Below, piece by piece: positions 6,137 to 9,272 of a stretch of DNA of 9,272 bases (positions are counted from its first letter, which is position 1; each line of letters opens with the position of its first letter). The notes beneath the pieces were generated by a model. That model searched no databases, had not been told where the DNA came from, and saw nothing but the letters and a program-made list of their open reading frames with translations. The DNA is from UBA1189 sp045594245 (GTDB taxonomy: Bacteria; Bacteroidota; Bacteroidia; Bacteroidales; Bacteroidaceae): NCBI GenBank assembly GCA_045594245.1, contig JAZNYG010000088.1, positions 1-9,272 of the forward strand, given 5' to 3'. A program made the translations under genes and the position numbers.

Positions 6137-8821
6137 TTATTGATTTTCCTTTGCTTTTGCTATCAGTTCGTCACCTTTTTTCTCTGCTTCGGCAATAAGC
6201 TTGTCGCCTTGCTTCTTGGCTTCGGCAATGAGGGCATCGCCAGCTTTCTCGGCTGCCAGCTTCTTGATGGCGTTGCTGCCCGCCTTTTCTACCAGTGCAG
6301 CTTTCTGTTTCTCGGCCTCGGCGACGAGTTTCTGTGCCGCCTGCTGTGCTGTCTTCACCAGTTCCTCCTTCTGCTTCTCGGCATTGCTGATGTCGATGCC
6401 CAACTTCTGTCCTACAGCTTCAAGCGCTTTGTCGGTAGCTGCCGCTGCGGCCTGCTTGGCCATGCTCTGGGTGTCTATCGTAATCTTGGGCGAACTAAAC
6501 TTTCCGTTTATCTTCAGGTCTATGGTGCTGATACCCTTGGCTGCTCCCTCGGGCAACTTCAGTTTGCCGGCATAGTCGATGGTTTGGTCCAGTCCGGTAG
6601 TGCCGTTCAGGCTCAGGGTCGTAGTGCCCATCTTGATGTCGAAGGGTTTTGTCGCTATACGTCCATCCTTGATGGTGAAGTCCACGTTGAGGTCCTTCAC
6701 GGTGATGTTCTTCAGCTCCTCACGTTTGGTGGCATCGGCAATCTTGTCTATGATGTCTACCCCTGAGAGGTTGAGGTTGCGTGTGTTGAGACTTCCGCTT
6801 GCGGTGAGCGTACTCAGCTGTGGCGACATCACGCTGTCGAGCTGGGTGTCTACAGCAATCTTGCCCGAGAAGTTTCCGCCCAATTTCTCAAATATGGGCG
6901 CCATCTTCTGTACCAGTGCCAGCTCCTTGAAAGTCTGTGCGAACGAGAGGCCATTCAGCGCAAATGCAGCATCCAGCTCAGGCTCGTTGGGGTTCTGTGC
7001 GGTAGAGTAGGCGCCATTGATGACAACGGATCCTCCCATGGTGTTGGCCGAGAGGTTGCTCATGTCGGCTGTGCCATCCTTCACCTTCAGCCTACCCTTG
7101 AGGTCGCGCAGGTTTATCTCATTGAATATAATCTCTGCCATATCCACGTTCATGTTGAAGTCGATATTCTCAGGCACTACGATTACTCCGCCTTCCTCTT
7201 CTGCTTCAGGTGCAGTGTCTTCTTGCTCTGTGGGCTGCTCTACTGCGGCTTCCTCCTCATCGCCTCCCATGAAGTCGTTGAGGTTCATGTGGCGGCTCTT
7301 CAGGTTGAGCTGTCCCTTCAGCGTCTTTCCCTTGAGGGCAAAGGCCATGTAGTTCTCAAATCGGCAGTCGGCCGTCAGGTCGTTCTCGCCAATGAGCACT
7401 TGGGTCTCACTCAGGTTGAGGTAGCGCGGTGTGAACGATAGGGTAGACTTCTCTATCTTCACTTCGGGGATGCCTTCCATCTGCAGCTGCATGTTGCGCA
7501 AGCTGATGTCGCCGTTGGCAGCAAAGCGCTCATATTGCTCATTGTCGAGGTATGACAGGCGGCCGCCCAGGCTCATGTTGGCCTTCAGCACTCCGTTGAG
7601 TGCCATATCTTCGAGGGGGTATACATTCTTCACCTCACCCAGGTCCAGTGTTCCCTTGGCGGCCACGGCAAAGTCGGGGTCGCTGATGGGTGTCTTCACT
7701 TGTGCTGTGATGCTGAAGGGGTTGTCGAGCATCTGCAGGCTAAACTGCTCTACATCTACCTCGGTGAGGTCAATGTCTCCACCGGGGTTGCTCACCTTGG
7801 CCAGCACCTGAATGTCATCGATGCCTGCAGGCAGGGCAGGGTAGCGGAAGTTACCGTCGTTGACCTTCAGTGCGGCTTCAAACTGTGGCACTATGCTGTC
7901 GCCTTCGAGCTTTCCTTTGGCAAAGGCATGCAAGCTCACGTTGCCTTCGGCCTTGAGGTCGGCAAAGTCCTTGGCATAGATGGCCGGTATGAGCGACAGT
8001 ATTTCCTTGAAGTTGATGTCCGAGGTGTTGAGTCTGATGTCCATGTCCATGGGTGCTCCCTCGGGCATAGCTACCCATCCGTCGATGGCTGTTCGTATTG
8101 CATTGATGGATAGGGAGTTCTCCTTGAGGGTAAACTTGCTGTTGGCCAGGTCGGCGTCAACGTTGAGGTCGGCCTCCATGCGCACCTTGCTCAGTAGGGG
8201 CACTCCATCCATGCGGAAGGTGAGAGCCGCTATACTTGCCTGGAGGTCGAGCAGCGTGTTGTCGGCTGCCATGTCGCCCGAGCAAGTGGCGTTGAAGTCG
8301 GCAATGTCGGCATACATCCCTCCCTCACGGTCGTCGTAGATGATGTTCAGATTGTCCACCGTCACCTTCTTCAATAATATGCGGAAGCTGCTTGCCGTGG
8401 TGTCCTCCTCTTCCTCTTCGTCAGAGGGCTTCATCACATCCCAGTTGGGTCTGCCGTCCTCCAGTACGATGGCTTTCACATAGGTGTCCTTGAGCAGTAT
8501 CTTGGTGATATCGAAACCGCTGTTGCCGAATATCGACATCACGTTCACTGCCACCTCGGCATCGCCGGCTCTCACCAGCGTGTCGGCAGCAAAGTCACCC
8601 ACGCCCTTGAGCCAAAAGCCTTCGAGGCCCACTGATGCTTTGGGAAACTCCCTGAGCAAACTGATGTTGAGGTCATCAAACCCGAACTCGGCATTCAGTA
8701 GCTTGTTGCCTTCACTGATAACAATCTCCTTAATCTTACCCTGGAATGCGATGGGCACTACGATGAGCACTCCCAGCAGACATGCCAATACAATACCTGT
8801 AATCTTAGCAAACTTTTTCAT
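6137..8821 (-). CDS. AsmA-family envelope protein with helical C-terminal tail
   Basis: This 894-residue protein has one N-terminal membrane anchor (about 7-27, after MKKFAKITG) and a large periplasmic part. The N-terminal region is typical of AsmA-like proteins: LNAEFGFDDLNISLLREFP (42-60), GLEGFWLKG, and DTLVRAGDAEVAVNVMSIF. Long runs of beta-strand repeats follow, with an AsmA C-terminal-like region at about 550-780 (LKGRLKVKDGTADMSNLSA, GTTTLSLNGTTGLD, STIDLKINGKFSSPKITID). AsmA/TamB relatives form elongated grooves implicated in phospholipid transport or outer-membrane homeostasis; this protein's cargo is unknown. Two acidic low-complexity stretches (133-141 and 521-543) look like flexible linkers. 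Residues about 784-894 are Ala/Lys/Glu-rich and probably helical, ending in three 11-residue repeats. It is the first gene of the apparent two-gene unit with the pectate lyase. The start is the only ATG before the membrane segment. Confidence 0.9.
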   Translation of the reverse strand: MKKFAKITGIVLACLLGVLIVVPIAFQGKIKEIVISEGNKLLNAEFGFDDLNISLLREFPKASVGLEGFWLKGVGDFAADTLVRAGDAEVAVNVMSIFGNSGFDITKILLKDTYVKAIVLEDGRPNWDVMKPSDEEEEEDTTASSFRILLKKVTVDNLNIIYDDREGGMYADIADFNATCSGDMAADNTLLDLQASIAALTFRMDGVPLLSKVRMEADLNVDADLANSKFTLKENSLSINAIRTAIDGWVAMPEGAPMDMDIRLNTSDINFKEILSLIPAIYAKDFADLKAEGNVSLHAFAKGKLEGDSIVPQFEAALKVNDGNFRYPALPAGIDDIQVLAKVSNPGGDIDLTEVDVEQFSLQMLDNPFSITAQVKTPISDPDFAVAAKGTLDLGEVKNVYPLEDMALNGVLKANMSLGGRLSYLDNEQYERFAANGDISLRNMQLQMEGIPEVKIEKSTLSFTPRYLNLSETQVLIGENDLTADCRFENYMAFALKGKTLKGQLNLKSRHMNLNDFMGGDEEEAAVEQPTEQEDTAPEAEEEGGVIVVPENIDFNMNVDMAEIIFNEINLRDLKGRLKVKDGTADMSNLSANTMGGSVVINGAYSTAQNPNEPELDAAFALNGLSFAQTFKELALVQKMAPIFEKLGGNFSGKIAVDTQLDSVMSPQLSTLTASGSLNTRNLNLSGVDIIDKIADATKREELKNITVKDLNVDFTIKDGRIATKPFDIKMGTTTLSLNGTTGLDQTIDYAGKLKLPEGAAKGISTIDLKINGKFSSPKITIDTQSMAKQAAAAATDKALEAVGQKLGIDISNAEKQKEELVKTAQQAAQKLVAEAEKQKAALVEKAGSNAIKKLAAEKAGDALIAEAKKQGDKLIAEAEKKGDELIAKAKENQ
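6143..6241 (-). repeat. Three tandem 33-bp units encoding 11-residue helical repeats
   Basis: Residues 861-893 of the AsmA-like protein read GDALIAEAKKQ, GDKLIAEAEKK and GDELIAKAKEN: three consecutive 11-residue units with the pattern G-D-x-L-I-A-x-A-x-x-x. The DNA repeats with 33-bp period. Looser related units (LVAEAEKQ, LVEKAGS) precede them. Eleven-residue periodicity is typical of amphipathic or right-handed coiled helices. Confidence 0.85.
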
Positions 8822-9140
8822 TATGTTCTTATTGTGATTATTTACAAATATACATATATATATTAATATTTCGGAGAATACCTCATATTTTTTTCATTTT
8901 TTCATATCAAAATCTTTTTTCTTAATAAAAGCTATCTTTGTACATGCAAAAAGTTTGAAATGTTTCGTATTAAATAAATCCAATAAGCGGCAGCGGCCGA
9001 GCGTCAACGTGTTTTGTTACATTTAATCTTCAAAGGCCATATCTCAAAATGTTTGCTTTTTAATTGTGGCTCAAATATAAACCTAAATTGTTATATAATC
9101 GGTATTATGTTTAATTAAAGATCGTATAAACAAAATTATT
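8822..9140. other. AT-rich intergenic stretch between the AsmA-like gene and the IS end
   Basis: No gene of convincing length or composition was found in these roughly 319 bases. The part near the AsmA-like start is a mix of AT and T-rich runs. On the minus strand, TATATTTG (8852-8845) is a full -7 match 23 bases from the AsmA-like ATG, but no TTTG is seen at the right distance. The plus strand has TATCTTTG (8933-8940), listed separately. A short GC-rich patch (8987-9004) contains a 4-bp CGGC/GCCG stem, and ATAAT/ATTAT (9095-9108) can form a weak hairpin. None is strong enough to call an RNA gene. Confidence 0.6.
8933..8940 (+). promoter_or_regulatory. Promoter-like -7 element pointing toward the IS, with no gene following
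   Basis: TATCTTTG is a full match to TAnnTTTG and is followed by TAC, as is common at Bacteroidetes promoters. No TTTG is found 19-21 bases upstream; that region is T-rich only. Downstream there are only very short open frames (for example the ATGs at 8944 and 8960) before the IS end. It may have driven a gene now on the far side of the IS. Confidence 0.35.
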
Positions 9141-9177
9141 GGTGTCCGATAAAACTTTTTTTAGAGAATAAAAAATT

Positions 9178-9212
9178 AGGACTGGTTCCATTTAGAGGAA
9201 TCAGTCCTTTTT
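9178..9212 (+). terminator. Terminator-like hairpin between IS end and transposase start
   Basis: AGGACTGGTTCC (9178-9189) pairs with GGAATCAGTCCT (9197-9208) over 12 bp with one G-T wobble. The loop is 7 bases, and the stem ends in a five-T run (9208-9212). This is the classic form of a factor-independent terminator. It would stop transcripts entering the IS from the left before they reach the transposase. Confidence 0.7.
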
Positions 9213-9214
9213 GG

Positions 9215-9222
9215 TTATTTTG
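9215..9222 (+). promoter_or_regulatory. Weak -7-like element for the transposase
   Basis: TTATTTTG matches TAnnTTTG at 7 of 8 positions, the same octamer as before the CotH-like gene. At a 20-bp spacing the -33 position (9191-9194) is TTTA, 3 of 4, and falls in the loop of the hairpin at 9178-9212. A start near 9229 would leave about 18 nt before the ATG. Weak transposase promoters are common, but this call is tentative. Confidence 0.3.
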
Positions 9223-9246
9223 GTTTTACCACAAACTCTTATAACC

Positions 9247-9272
9247 ATGGGCAAAAGTAGTCATTTTATCGG
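9247..9272 (+). CDS. IS4-family-type transposase, first residues only
   Basis: Only eight full codons and part of a ninth are in the window, reading MGKSSHFI followed by a codon beginning GG. This closely resembles the N-terminus of Bacteroidetes IS4-family transposases with the DUF4372 domain, which commonly begin with M-x-K-S-(S/T)-x-F-x-G-Q and read on into a DDE catalytic domain. The position, about 100 bases inside an IS-like end and just after a terminator-like hairpin, supports this. The call rests on very few residues and recalled family resemblance; whether the transposase is intact cannot be seen. Confidence 0.6.

Larger units (their letters stand above)
9141..9272 (+). mobile_element. 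Left end of an IS4-type insertion sequence (partial)
   Basis: The stretch beginning GGTGTCCGATAAAAC lies about 100 bases before a transposase start and is followed by a terminator-like hairpin, an arrangement typical of an IS end. The left boundary is an estimate, because the partner terminal repeat and any target-site duplication lie outside the window. Confidence 0.55.

Noticed and set aside
6140..6766. 208-codon open frame antisense to the AsmA-like tail, rich in Leu/Phe/Cys
   Set aside because: Its composition follows from reading the Ala/Lys/Glu repeats backwards; the sense frame is clearly the real one.
8845..8852. Promoter for the AsmA-like gene from the -7-like octamer on the minus strand
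   Set aside because: No -33 element is seen at 19-23 bp; the region is very AT-rich and the same octamer recurs at 9072-9079, so chance is likely. Mentioned only in the intergenic entry.
8988..8999. CGGC-AGCG-GCCG mini-hairpin as part of a structured RNA or riboswitch
   Set aside because: Only 4 bp of stem and no supporting pairings nearby.
1..9272. CRISPR array, tRNA, rRNA or a SusC/SusD utilisation locus
   Set aside because: No regularly spaced direct repeats, tRNA-like cloverleaf or rRNA segments were seen, and no SusC- or SusD-like protein is encoded.

Overview
The window looks like a chromosomal segment of a member of the Bacteroidales, probably close to Prevotella. Four signs support this. 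Two secreted proteins end in type IX secretion (T9SS) type A sorting-like tails. The lipoprotein signal is followed by an acidic export-like stretch. Starts lack clear Shine-Dalgarno sequences. Promoters fit the Bacteroidetes TTTG ... TAnnTTTG pattern. The genus is inferred from style only.

Layout. The left edge (1-381, minus) is the N-terminal part of an S9-family (DPP5-like) peptidase lipoprotein. A 176-bp divergent region (382-557) carries a promoter candidate for each side. The next gene (558-3884, plus) encodes a 1108-residue secreted CotH-kinase-fold protein, with three beta-trefoil-like modules alternating with helical modules and a T9SS tail. A 102-bp convergent spacer (3885-3986) holds two short palindromes and a strong GC-rich hairpin, probably a shared terminator. 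On the minus strand, an AsmA-family inner-membrane/periplasmic protein (8821-6137) is followed after 17 bp by a secreted family-1 pectate lyase with a T9SS tail (6119-3987); the two are probably co-transcribed. An AT-rich non-coding stretch (8822-about 9140) leads into the left end of an insertion sequence whose transposase (IS4 type, DUF4372-like N-terminus) starts at 9247 and runs off the window.

How the genes fit together. The chromosomal genes mostly concern the cell envelope and exterior: a probable surface peptidase, two T9SS cargo proteins (one a pectin-degrading enzyme, one with carbohydrate-binding-like modules), and an AsmA-like envelope protein. No SusC/SusD pair, sensor or regulator is visible, so this is not demonstrably a polysaccharide utilisation locus.

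I see no convincing wholly new system. The signals most worth a second look are a perfect 9-bp inverted repeat linking the insertion-sequence end to the start of its transposase, which suggests fold-back control of read-through transcripts; the terminator-like hairpin between those arms; an orphan promoter-like element facing the insertion sequence; and the trefoil/helix architecture of the CotH protein.
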